From contig CAMCES010000078.1 in NCBI GenBank assembly GCA_945873925.1, forward strand, positions 1-5,947: a stretch of DNA of 5,947 nucleotides, given 5' to 3'. The notes under the pieces are model-generated. The model was not told the DNA's origin. It did no database searches and was given only the letters and a program-made list of their open reading frames with translations. This document shows positions 1-5,344 of the stretch, piece by piece (within the stretch, counting starts at the first letter, position 1; each line of letters begins with the position of its first letter). Source of the DNA: Bordetella parapertussis (GTDB taxonomy: Bacteria > Pseudomonadota > Gammaproteobacteria > Burkholderiales > Burkholderiaceae_C). Made by a program: the position numbers and the translations under genes.

Positions 1-132
1 TTGCTGGCACCTTATGAATACCCCAAAGAAATGGAATTCATCGAGGCCTTGCCGATGACGACCACAGGCAAGGTGCAAAGGCGAGTGCTGCGCTTGCAAG
101 AGGCCCAACGCGCACGAACCGTTAAACCCTGA
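1..132 (+). CDS. Acyl-CoA synthetase (AMP-forming), C-terminal end, 5' partial
   Basis: The open frame enters from the left edge and ends at TGA 130-132, leaving 43 residues. The segment LPMTTTGKVQRRVLR (visible residues 17-31) matches the C-terminal A10 motif of the ANL/AMP-binding superfamily. In that family the lysine after TG (here K24) is the catalytic lysine of adenylation, and the preceding 'APYEYPKEMEFIE' stretch is typical of acyl-CoA synthetases. These enzymes activate a carboxylic acid to an acyl-adenylate and then to the CoA thioester in the cytoplasm. The substrate cannot be told from this fragment; a short or medium chain fatty acid or an aromatic acid is possible. The next gene starts 36 bp downstream on the same strand, so co-transcription is plausible. 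The family call is firm; the subfamily is unknown. Confidence 0.85.
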   Translation: MLAPYEYPKEMEFIEALPMTTTGKVQRRVLRLQEAQRARTVKP

Positions 133-168
133 GCGCCAGCACACCCCCTTCGCCTTAAACTCCGCCCC

Positions 169-1245
169 ATGAACACACTCAGCCTCACCCCTGTTCGCTT
201 GGGCCAAAGCGATTTGCATGTCACCCCGATTTGCTTGGGCACCATGACTTTCGGTCAGCAGGTGGACGAAGCGACCAGCCACACCATCATGGACCACAGC
301 ATTGAGCGTGGCGTCAATTTCTTTGATACCGCCGAGATGTACGCGGTGCCACCCACCGCTGACACCTATGGGTTCACTGAAACCTACATCGGCAACTGGC
401 TGTCCAAGCGCCCGGGCATGCGCCAAAAAATCGTGCTTGCCACCAAAGTCGCAGGCCCCTCGCGTGGCATGCCCTGGGTGCGTTCGGGCGAGGGCATGAC
501 CGCGGCTGACATCCTGGCCTCGTGTGATGCCAGCTTGAAGCGCCTGAAGACCGATGTCATCGACCTCTACCAAATCCACTGGCCAGAGCGCCATGTGCCG
601 ATCTTTGGTGCGATGAACTACGACCCCACCAAAGAAAAATCCGCCACGCCCATCCATGAGCAGCTCGAAGCCTTGGGCAAGTTGGTCAAAGCAGGCAAGG
701 TGCGCTACATCGGTTTGTCCAATGAAACCTCCTACGGTGTGCACGAATTCGTGCGTTTGGCCGAACATCACCATTTGCCCCGCGTGGCCTCGGTGCAAAA
801 CGTTTACTGCCTGGTCAACCGAATCTTAGAAAACGGTTTGGACGAAACCATGCACCGTTTGGATGTGTCTTTGCTGGCCTATTCCCCCTTGGGTTTCGGT
901 TTGCTCACTGGCAAGTACGATGCCTCTGGCATCACCGGTCCCCAAGCCCCGCAAGAGGCGCGGATTGCCAAGTACGAGAGCATGCGCAAACAGCGTTGGG
1001 GGCGCCCAGAAGCGCTCGAAGCCGCCCGTTTGTACAACGCGGTTGCCCGCGAAGTGGGCATGACACCAACCCAGTTCGCGCTGGCTTTTTGCTACAACAA
1101 CTGGCGCGTGGCCAGCACCATCATCGGTGTGACCTCGGTCGCGCAACTCGACGAAGACCTCGATGCCTGGGGCAGCCAACTCTCGCCCGATGTGTTGGCT
1201 GCCATCGATGCGATCCGCTGGAGAATGCGCGACCCAGCCATCTGA
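169..1245 (+). CDS. tas: Tas-like NADP(H)-dependent aldo/keto reductase
   Basis: This 358-residue protein is a full-length member of the aldo/keto reductase superfamily, a cytosolic (alpha/beta)8 barrel that reduces aldehydes and ketones with NADPH. The opening LGTMTFG (residues 23-29), the FFDTAEMYAVPP segment (51-62), GNWLSK (75-80), VAGPSRG (94-100), HWPER (137-141), YIGLSNET and LLAYSPLGFGLLTGKY closely follow E. coli Tas as I remember it. The catalytic tetrad is intact: D53, Y58, K93 and H137. The length is close to Tas (about 346 residues). The physiological substrate of Tas-type enzymes is poorly defined; E. coli tas was found as a suppressor of tyrosine auxotrophy. ATG 169 is chosen because it begins just before the conserved N-terminal strand. 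No good Shine-Dalgarno precedes it, which fits translation from an upstream-initiated message. plsY follows after 3 bp, suggesting one transcript. Orthology to tas is inferred from sequence memory, not a tree. Confidence 0.9.
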   Translation: MNTLSLTPVRLGQSDLHVTPICLGTMTFGQQVDEATSHTIMDHSIERGVNFFDTAEMYAVPPTADTYGFTETYIGNWLSKRPGMRQKIVLATKVAGPSRGMPWVRSGEGMTAADILASCDASLKRLKTDVIDLYQIHWPERHVPIFGAMNYDPTKEKSATPIHEQLEALGKLVKAGKVRYIGLSNETSYGVHEFVRLAEHHHLPRVASVQNVYCLVNRILENGLDETMHRLDVSLLAYSPLGFGLLTGKYDASGITGPQAPQEARIAKYESMRKQRWGRPEALEAARLYNAVAREVGMTPTQFALAFCYNNWRVASTIIGVTSVAQLDEDLDAWGSQLSPDVLAAIDAIRWRMRDPAI

Positions 1246-1248
1246 GCC

Positions 1249-1905
1249 ATGAACATCTCACCTGAACTTTTGCATCCCTTGTTGGCGGCCATCTCTGCCT
1301 ACCTGATCGGCTCGGTCTCGTTTGCCGTGGTCGTCAGCCGCCTGTTTGGCCTGTCCGATCCGCGTTCTTATGGCAGCCACAACCCGGGGGCCACCAATGT
1401 GCTGCGCTCGGGCAATAAGCTGGCGGCCTTGCTGACGTTGTTGCTCGACGGTATCAAGGGTTGGTTGCCGGTCTATGCGGTGGTGCAGTTTGGCGCGGCA
1501 TACGGACTGGGGCAGGGCACGCAGGCCATGGTTGCCTTGGCCGCCTTTGCTGGCCATGTTTGGCCGGTGTTTTTCCGCTTCCATGGCGGCAAGGGCGTGG
1601 CCACCGCGGCTGGCGTGTTGTTTGGTATCGAGCCGCTGCTGGGCTTGGCGACCTTGGCCACCTGGTTGATCGTGGCGTTTTTCTCGCGCTATTCATCCTT
1701 GGCGGCCTTGGCCAGTGCGGTGTTTGCCCCGGCTTATTACCTCTTGGGCCACCGCATCGCTTGGTATGTGGACGAGGCGGTGTTGCTCTCTGCCGTTGTC
1801 ATGAGCGCCATCTTGGTCTGGCGCCACCGAGCCAACATCGCCAAACTCATCCGCGGTGAAGAAAGCCGCATCGGCGGCAAGAAATTGGGGTCAGATTCCA
1901 ATTAA
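1249..1905 (+). CDS. plsY: PlsY, acyl-phosphate:glycerol-3-phosphate acyltransferase
   Basis: The 218-residue integral membrane protein transfers an acyl group from acyl-phosphate (made by PlsX) to glycerol-3-phosphate, giving lysophosphatidic acid, the first committed step of phospholipid synthesis. It has several hydrophobic segments (roughly residues 9-32, 57-82, 92-110, 120-145, 152-166 and 175-191). Family motifs are visible: the loop DPRSYGSHNPGATN (37-50), D67/K70/G71, HGGKGVATAAG (112-122, the glycine/lysine loop for phosphate binding), SRYSSLAAL (146-154) and the C-terminal WRHRANIAKLIRGEESRIG (191-209). ATG 1249 lies 3 bp after the tas stop with no obvious Shine-Dalgarno, so translational coupling is likely. 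The normal family ending is at about G209-K212. The last residues, LGSDSN, are encoded by a palindromic element (1883-1903), so the tail looks like a late addition. The stop TAA 1903-1905 overlaps the convergent yajQ stop. Confidence 0.95.
   Translation: MNISPELLHPLLAAISAYLIGSVSFAVVVSRLFGLSDPRSYGSHNPGATNVLRSGNKLAALLTLLLDGIKGWLPVYAVVQFGAAYGLGQGTQAMVALAAFAGHVWPVFFRFHGGKGVATAAGVLFGIEPLLGLATLATWLIVAFFSRYSSLAALASAVFAPAYYLLGHRIAWYVDEAVLLSAVVMSAILVWRHRANIAKLIRGEESRIGGKKLGSDSN
1883..1903. repeat. Imperfect palindrome, REP-like short element, at the 3' end of plsY
   Basis: The arms AATTGGGG (1883-1890) and TTCCAATT (1896-1903) flank a TCAGA loop (1891-1895). In plus-strand RNA this gives an 8-bp stem that includes two G-U wobbles. 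In minus-strand RNA the same two positions become A-C mismatches, leaving a weaker 6-bp outer stem. The sequence resembles a GGGGTCAGACCCC-type palindrome that I recall as a dispersed short repeat in Comamonadaceae and other Betaproteobacteria; the match to a known family is from memory and unverified. Only one copy is apparent in this window. It could act as a weak transcription barrier between the convergent genes plsY and yajQ, but there is no T-tract on the plus strand, so it is not a standard intrinsic terminator. Confidence 0.55.
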
Positions 1906-2387
1906 TCGCGGAAGTTGTCGAAGCTCAAAGGCAAGTCGACCATTTCTTTCTTGATCAGCGCCATCGCGGCCTGCAAATCGTCACGCTTGGCACCGGTCAC
2001 CCGCACCGACTCGCCTTGGATCGCTGCCTGCACCTTCATCTTGCTGTCTTTGATCGCGCGCTGGATTTTCTTGGCGTCTTCGCTGGCAATGCCATTGCGC
2101 ACTTGGACGACTTGTTTGACCTTGTCGCCGCCCATTTTTTGCACATCGCCCTTGTCTAAAAAGCGCAGGTCCACGTTGCGCTTGGCGAGTTTGTTGCGCA
2201 GCACATCGTCGATTTGCTGCAACTGAAAGTCGCTGTCGCCGATCAAGATGATGTCCTTGTCTTTGAGCTCGATCGCGGCTGAGGTGCCTTTGAAATCAAA
2301 GCGGGTAGCGATTTCTTTGGCGGTGTTGTCGACCGCGTTTTTCACTTCCACCACGTCGGCTTCACACACGGTATCAAAAGAGGGCAT
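1902..2387 (-). CDS. yajQ: YajQ family nucleotide-binding protein
   Basis: This 161-residue cytoplasmic protein matches the YajQ/DUF520 family almost end to end. It starts MPSFDTVCEADVVEVKNAVDN, carries RFDFKGTSAAIELKDK (29-44), DSDFQLQQIDDVLRNKL (51-67), a KIQRAIKDSKMKVQAAIQG segment (107-125) and the RVTGAKRDDLQAAMALIK helix (129-146), and ends SFDNFRD (155-161). The fold is two ferredoxin-like domains. Family members bind nucleotides; some (e.g. Xanthomonas) bind cyclic di-GMP and affect virulence genes, and the E. coli protein binds ATP/GTP in vitro. Which ligand applies here is unknown. The start is ATG at 2387-2385, because the conserved N-terminus begins exactly there; the open frame extends further upstream only by reading antisense through murB. 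No clear Shine-Dalgarno precedes it. Its TAA stop (complement of 1902-1904) overlaps the plsY stop. Confidence 0.95.
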   Translation of the reverse strand: MPSFDTVCEADVVEVKNAVDNTAKEIATRFDFKGTSAAIELKDKDIILIGDSDFQLQQIDDVLRNKLAKRNVDLRFLDKGDVQKMGGDKVKQVVQVRNGIASEDAKKIQRAIKDSKMKVQAAIQGESVRVTGAKRDDLQAAMALIKKEMVDLPLSFDNFRD

Positions 2388-2389
2388 GG

Positions 2390-2420
2390 TTGGCAGGTCA
2401 AAAGTTCGAGGTGCGACAAT
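2390..2420 (+). promoter_or_regulatory. Possible sigma-70 promoter for murB (weak)
   Basis: TTGGCA at 2390-2395 matches the -35 consensus at 5 of 6 positions, and GACAAT at 2415-2420 matches the -10 consensus at 4 of 6. The spacer is 19 bp, longer than the optimum of 17. A start about 7 nt past the -10 would fall at about 2427, the A of the murB ATG, which would make the message leaderless or nearly so. This would be consistent with the absence of a well-spaced Shine-Dalgarno: the only candidate, GAGGTG at 2408-2413, lies 13 nt from the ATG. Matches of this quality can arise by chance. Confidence 0.25.
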
Positions 2421-2426
2421 TCTCAC
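2411..2426. promoter_or_regulatory. Imperfect inverted repeat in the yajQ/murB divergent gap, possible operator
   Basis: The 16 bases directly before the murB ATG form the inverted repeat GTGnGA-N4-TCnCAC, with five of six arm positions paired on each side. It covers the possible murB -10 (2415-2420) and an extended -10-like TGTGAGAAT on the minus strand (complement of 2419-2427) that could serve yajQ, although I see no good -35 for the latter. A regulator bound here could affect both genes. I do not recognise it as the site of a known regulator, and one short palindrome is weak evidence. Confidence 0.2.
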
Positions 2427-3476
2427 ATGATTACCGAGACCCACGTTCCGCTGCAAGCGCACAACAGCTTTGGCATTGCTGCCCGCGCCGAACGCTTGCT
2501 GCGACTGCGTAGCCAGGACGATGTGCAAGCCTGGCTGAACAGCCCCGAGCGGTCTGAGCCGCATTTTGTGCTTGGCGGCGGCAGCAACATCGTGCTCACG
2601 GGTGACGTCAAGCCGCTGGTGGTCAAAGTGGAGCTGATGGGCAAGCAGCTGGTCAGCGAAGATGACAAAGCCTGGGTAGTGCAAGCCGCCGCTGGCGAAG
2701 ACTGGCACGCTTTTGTGGCTTGGACGCTGGCGCAGGGCTGGCCGGGCTTGGAAAACCTGGCCATGATCCCCGGCTCGGTGGGTGCGTCGCCGGTGCAAAA
2801 CATCGGTGCGTACGGCGTTGAGTTGCAAGACCGGTTTGAATCATTGGACGCGGTCGATTTGCAAACCGGCCAAGCCTTCACGCTGAATGCCGGGCAATGC
2901 GCGTTCGGCTACCGCGACTCGGTATTCAAACATGCCGCCAACGACCGCCGTGACCTGGGGCTGTTGGGCCGTGCCCTGATCACACAGGTGCGTTTTCGCT
3001 TGCCCAAGAAATGGCAATGCGATGTGAGCTACCTCGACCTGTCCAAAAAGCAAGCCCAGCATGGCGTGGTCAACCCCACACCGCAGCAGGTGTTCGATTG
3101 GGTTTGCGAGATCCGCACCGCCAAACTGCCCGACCCCCAGACCTTGGGCAGCGCGGGCAGCTTTTTCAAAAACCCCACGGTGTCAGCCGAGCAATGTGCC
3201 GACATAATTGCCCGCGAGCCCAAGGTGGTGCACTACCACCTGACAGACGGCCGCATCAAACTCGCGGCCGGTTGGCTGATCGATGCCTGCGGTTGGCGCG
3301 GCAAATCGGTGGGCAATGCAGCGGTTTACGAGAAACAAGCCTTGGTGATCGTCAACAAAGGCGGGCGAGACAATCCGTGCACCGGCGGTGAGGTCATGAC
3401 CTTGGCCAAGGCGATCCAAACCAGTGTGTACGAGCGCTTTGGCATTCGGCTCGAACCCGAGCCGGTGGTGGTTTGA
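2427..3476 (+). CDS. murB: MurB, UDP-N-acetylenolpyruvoylglucosamine reductase
   Basis: This 349-residue cytoplasmic flavoprotein reduces UDP-GlcNAc-enolpyruvate to UDP-N-acetylmuramate with NADPH, the second step of peptidoglycan precursor synthesis. The FAD-binding domain shows NSFGIAARAERLL (13-25), LGGGSNIVL (49-57) and the long conserved block LENLAMIPGSVGASPVQNIGAYGVE (108-132, in pieces). The substrate domain has GYRDSVFK (161-168), KLPDPQTLGSAGSFFKNP (233-250) and KLAAGWLID (278-286). Catalytic residues by comparison with E. coli MurB are R163, S245 (the proton-donor serine in GSFFKNP) and E345 in RLEPEP. The YRDS loop and the length identify the E. coli-like type I enzyme (342 residues). 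ATG 2427 is the only sensible start. The stop overlaps the next gene's ATG by one base (TGATG), pointing to translational coupling with the Bug-family gene. Confidence 0.97.
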   Translation: MITETHVPLQAHNSFGIAARAERLLRLRSQDDVQAWLNSPERSEPHFVLGGGSNIVLTGDVKPLVVKVELMGKQLVSEDDKAWVVQAAAGEDWHAFVAWTLAQGWPGLENLAMIPGSVGASPVQNIGAYGVELQDRFESLDAVDLQTGQAFTLNAGQCAFGYRDSVFKHAANDRRDLGLLGRALITQVRFRLPKKWQCDVSYLDLSKKQAQHGVVNPTPQQVFDWVCEIRTAKLPDPQTLGSAGSFFKNPTVSAEQCADIIAREPKVVHYHLTDGRIKLAAGWLIDACGWRGKSVGNAAVYEKQALVIVNKGGRDNPCTGGEVMTLAKAIQTSVYERFGIRLEPEPVVV

Positions 3477-4432
3477 TGCGTCTCCTCTTGCTCGCGCTCG
3501 GTTGCTGCTTGGCCAGCGGTGCTGGCGCGCAAACCTATCCCAGCAAACCGATCCAGTTGTCGGTGCCCTTTGCCCCTGGGGGCACCACCGACCTGATTGC
3601 CCGCACCGTGGCCGATCCCCTGGGCAAGTTGCTGGGGCAAACCGTGGTGGTGGTCAACAAACCCGGTGGTGGGGGCGTGGTCGGTGCCGCAGAGTTGGCC
3701 CGTGCCGCACCTGACGGCTACACCTTGGGCTTGGCCACACTCTCGAGTGCCGCCACCAACCCCGCCATCAACCCCCGCGTGTCCTACCAACCCCTGACCG
3801 ATTTCACCCCGATCATCAACATGATGGCCACGCCCAACGTGTTGGCGGTGCACCCCTCCTTTCCCGCCAAAAACATGGCGGCATTCTTGAAAGCACTGCG
3901 TGCACGACCAGGCCAATACGATTACGCCTCCTCGGGCACCGGCGGCATTGCCCATTTGCAAATGGAATTGTTCAAAAGCTTGACCCAAACCTCGGTGGTG
4001 CACATCCCCTACAGCGGAGCAGGGCCTGCTTTGCGCGACACCGTGGGTGGGCAAGTGCTGGTTATTTTTGACAACCTGCCATCTGCCTTTCCTCACATCC
4101 AAGACGGCCGCTTGGTGGCGATCGCGGTGGCCTCGCCCGAGCGGGTGCCCGAGTTGCCCAAAGTGCCGACCTTCAAAGAGCTGGGTTTGGAAGCGGTGAA
4201 CCGCCCAGCGCTCTATGGCATTTGGGGTCCCAAAGGCATGCCCAAGCCCATCGTGGCTCAACTCCATCAAGCACTTCACAAAGTCTTGCAAGACCCTGCC
4301 GTGGTCAAGCGCATTGAAGCCACCGGTTCCAAGGTGGTGGCCAACAGCCCCGAGCAATTTGCCGCGCAACTCAAAGCCGAATACGAGGTGTACAAAAAGG
4401 TGGTGGATGGCCAAAAGCTCCAACTCGATTGA
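3476..4432 (+). CDS. Bug-family (TctC-like) tripartite tricarboxylate transporter substrate-binding protein
   Basis: This protein of 318 residues belongs to the Bug/TctC family of periplasmic solute receptors, greatly expanded in Betaproteobacteria; members bind carboxylates, amino acids or related small molecules for TctAB-type carriers. A short Sec signal peptide (MR, then a hydrophobic core at 3-13) is followed by a likely cleavage after AGA (16-18), and the mature chain starts QTYPSKPIQLSVPFAPGG, typical of the family. Further motifs are GGTTDLIAR (35-43), VVNKPGGGG (59-67), PDGYTLGLAT (79-88), YDYASSGTGGIAHLQMELFK (148-167), HIPYSGAGPALRD (176-188), VPELPKVPTFKELG (224-237) and WGPKGMP (250-256). 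ATG 3476 is preferred over TTG 3473; GGTGG at 3464-3468 is a fair ribosome site. No tctA or tctB lies nearby, so it is an orphan receptor and its ligand cannot be predicted. It overlaps murB by 1 nt and xerD by 26 nt. Confidence 0.92.
   Translation: MRLLLLALGCCLASGAGAQTYPSKPIQLSVPFAPGGTTDLIARTVADPLGKLLGQTVVVVNKPGGGGVVGAAELARAAPDGYTLGLATLSSAATNPAINPRVSYQPLTDFTPIINMMATPNVLAVHPSFPAKNMAAFLKALRARPGQYDYASSGTGGIAHLQMELFKSLTQTSVVHIPYSGAGPALRDTVGGQVLVIFDNLPSAFPHIQDGRLVAIAVASPERVPELPKVPTFKELGLEAVNRPALYGIWGPKGMPKPIVAQLHQALHKVLQDPAVVKRIEATGSKVVANSPEQFAAQLKAEYEVYKKVVDGQKLQLD
4397..4404 (+). promoter_or_regulatory. Ribosome binding site deciding the xerD start
   Basis: AAGGTGGT differs from the ideal AAGGAGGT at one base. 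The AAGG part lies 6 nt before ATG 4407. It sits inside the end of the upstream Bug-family gene and supports ATG 4407 over the later non-ATG candidates (ATT 4428, GTG 4455). Confidence 0.55.
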
Positions 4433-5318
4433 CAGCACCGACCCGCTGATCGATGTGTTCATCGACGCACTGTGGCTCGAAGACGGTTTGTCCAAGCTCA
4501 CGCTGGCGGCTTATCGGCGCGACCTCAACGGCTTGGCTGCTTGGCTGCAGACCCAGGGCAGCGGTTTGGCCACGGCCACCGAGCCCTACATCCAAAGCTA
4601 TTTCGCCCACCGCCACCACGACACCAAGGCCAGCAGCGCGAACCGCCGCATGACCGTGTTTCGCCGCTTTTACCGCTGGGCCTTGCGCGACAACCGTTTG
4701 CGGGCCGACCCGACCATGAAGCTGTTGTCGGCCAAGCAGCCACAGCGCCTGCCCAAGTCCTTGAGCGAGCCGCAGGTCGAGGCCTTGCTGCAAGCGCCCG
4801 ATGTCGAAACCCCTTTGGGCCTGCGTGACCGAGCCATGCTCGAGCTGCTCTACGCCAGCGGTTTGCGGGTCAGCGAGTTGGTCAACCTGCCCATGCTGTC
4901 CTTGAACCTGCGAGAAGGCGTGCTGCGGGTGACTGGCAAGGGCGACAAAGAGCGGCTGGTGCCGTTTGGCGAAGAAGCTGGTGATTGGCTGCAGCGCTAT
5001 TTGGAGCAAGGCCGTGGCGCCCTGCTTTCGGGCCGACACAGCCCAGCGGTGTTTGTCACCCAGCGCGGCGGGGCCATGAGCCGTGTCATGTTTTGGATGT
5101 TGATCAAGAAATACGCCTTGCTGGCCGATATCCATGTGCCGCTGTCACCCCACACCCTGCGTCACGCCTTCGCCACGCATTTGCTCAACCACGGGGCCGA
5201 TCTCAGGGCGGTGCAAATGCTCTTGGGACATGCCGATATTTCCACCACCACGATTTACACCCATGTGGCGCGGGAGCGCTTGAAATCCTTGCATGCCCAG
5301 CACCATCCCAGGGGTTGA
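4407..5318 (+). CDS. xerD: XerD, site-specific tyrosine recombinase
   Basis: This 303-residue protein is very similar to E. coli XerD (298 residues), which with XerC and FtsK resolves chromosome dimers at the dif site near the terminus. The N-terminal SAM-like core-binding domain contains FIDALWLEDGLSKLTLAAYRRDL (18-40), and the link QRLPKSLSEPQVEALLQAP (113-131) is XerD-like. The catalytic domain holds all expected residues: R154 in ASGLRVSEL, K178 in GKGDKERLVP, H249 and R252 in SPHTLRHAFATHLL, H275 in LLGHADIST, and the nucleophile Y284 in IYTHV. It ends LHAQHHPRG, close to the E. coli end LHQQHHPRA, which argues for XerD over XerC. ATG 4407 is chosen because of the upstream ribosome site and because the open frame further left lies within the Bug-family gene. 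The 26-nt overlap implies co-translation with that gene. No dif site is visible in the window, as expected for a chromosomal xerD. Confidence 0.95.
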   Translation: MAKSSNSIDSTDPLIDVFIDALWLEDGLSKLTLAAYRRDLNGLAAWLQTQGSGLATATEPYIQSYFAHRHHDTKASSANRRMTVFRRFYRWALRDNRLRADPTMKLLSAKQPQRLPKSLSEPQVEALLQAPDVETPLGLRDRAMLELLYASGLRVSELVNLPMLSLNLREGVLRVTGKGDKERLVPFGEEAGDWLQRYLEQGRGALLSGRHSPAVFVTQRGGAMSRVMFWMLIKKYALLADIHVPLSPHTLRHAFATHLLNHGADLRAVQMLLGHADISTTTIYTHVARERLKSLHAQHHPRG

Positions 5319-5324
5319 GCACTG

Positions 5325-5343
5325 CGCAACGGGGGATGTTGCG
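5325..5343. terminator. Small hairpin between convergent xerD and the DUF455 gene, possible bidirectional terminator
   Basis: CGCAAC (5325-5330) and GTTGCG (5338-5343) form a perfect 6-bp stem around a 7-nt loop, in the 26-bp gap between the two convergent stop codons. Position and symmetry suit a shared terminator, but there is no T-run on either side and the stem is short, so termination by this hairpin alone is uncertain. Confidence 0.3.
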
Positions 5344-5344
5344 A

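Noticed and set aside
2388..2828. N-terminal extension of the yajQ frame upstream of 2387, making a 308-residue protein
   Set aside because: The extra residues are antisense to murB, are rich in Arg/His/Gln with no family match, and the conserved YajQ start MPSFD lies exactly at ATG 2387.
3503..3508. Possible lipoprotein cysteine (C10/C11) in the Bug-family signal peptide
   Set aside because: The residues before the cysteine (A-L-G) do not fit the lipobox order and the n-region is too short. The AGA-Q site further on fits ordinary signal peptidase I cleavage and the usual Bug mature start.
4221..4234. Inverted repeat TTTGGG-GT-CCCAAA resembling the plsY-end palindrome
   Set aside because: It encodes the conserved I-W-G-P-K segment of Bug-family proteins, so codon constraints explain it. 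It lacks the GGGGTCAGA core.
4215..4406. Upstream part of the xerD frame (64 extra codons)
   Set aside because: It overlaps the end of the Bug-family gene in another frame and has no similarity to XerD. ATG 4407 has a near-ideal ribosome site and gives the family length.
3326..4501. 391-codon open frame on the minus strand across the Bug-family gene
   Set aside because: Its Gly/His/Val-rich composition is typical of antisense shadow frames in GC-rich genes. It has no recognisable domain, and the plus strand holds a full signal peptide and Bug motifs.
4371..5135. 254-codon minus-strand frame opposite xerD
   Set aside because: It is an antisense shadow of the strongly conserved XerD frame, with low-complexity Gln/Gly/Val composition and no domain.
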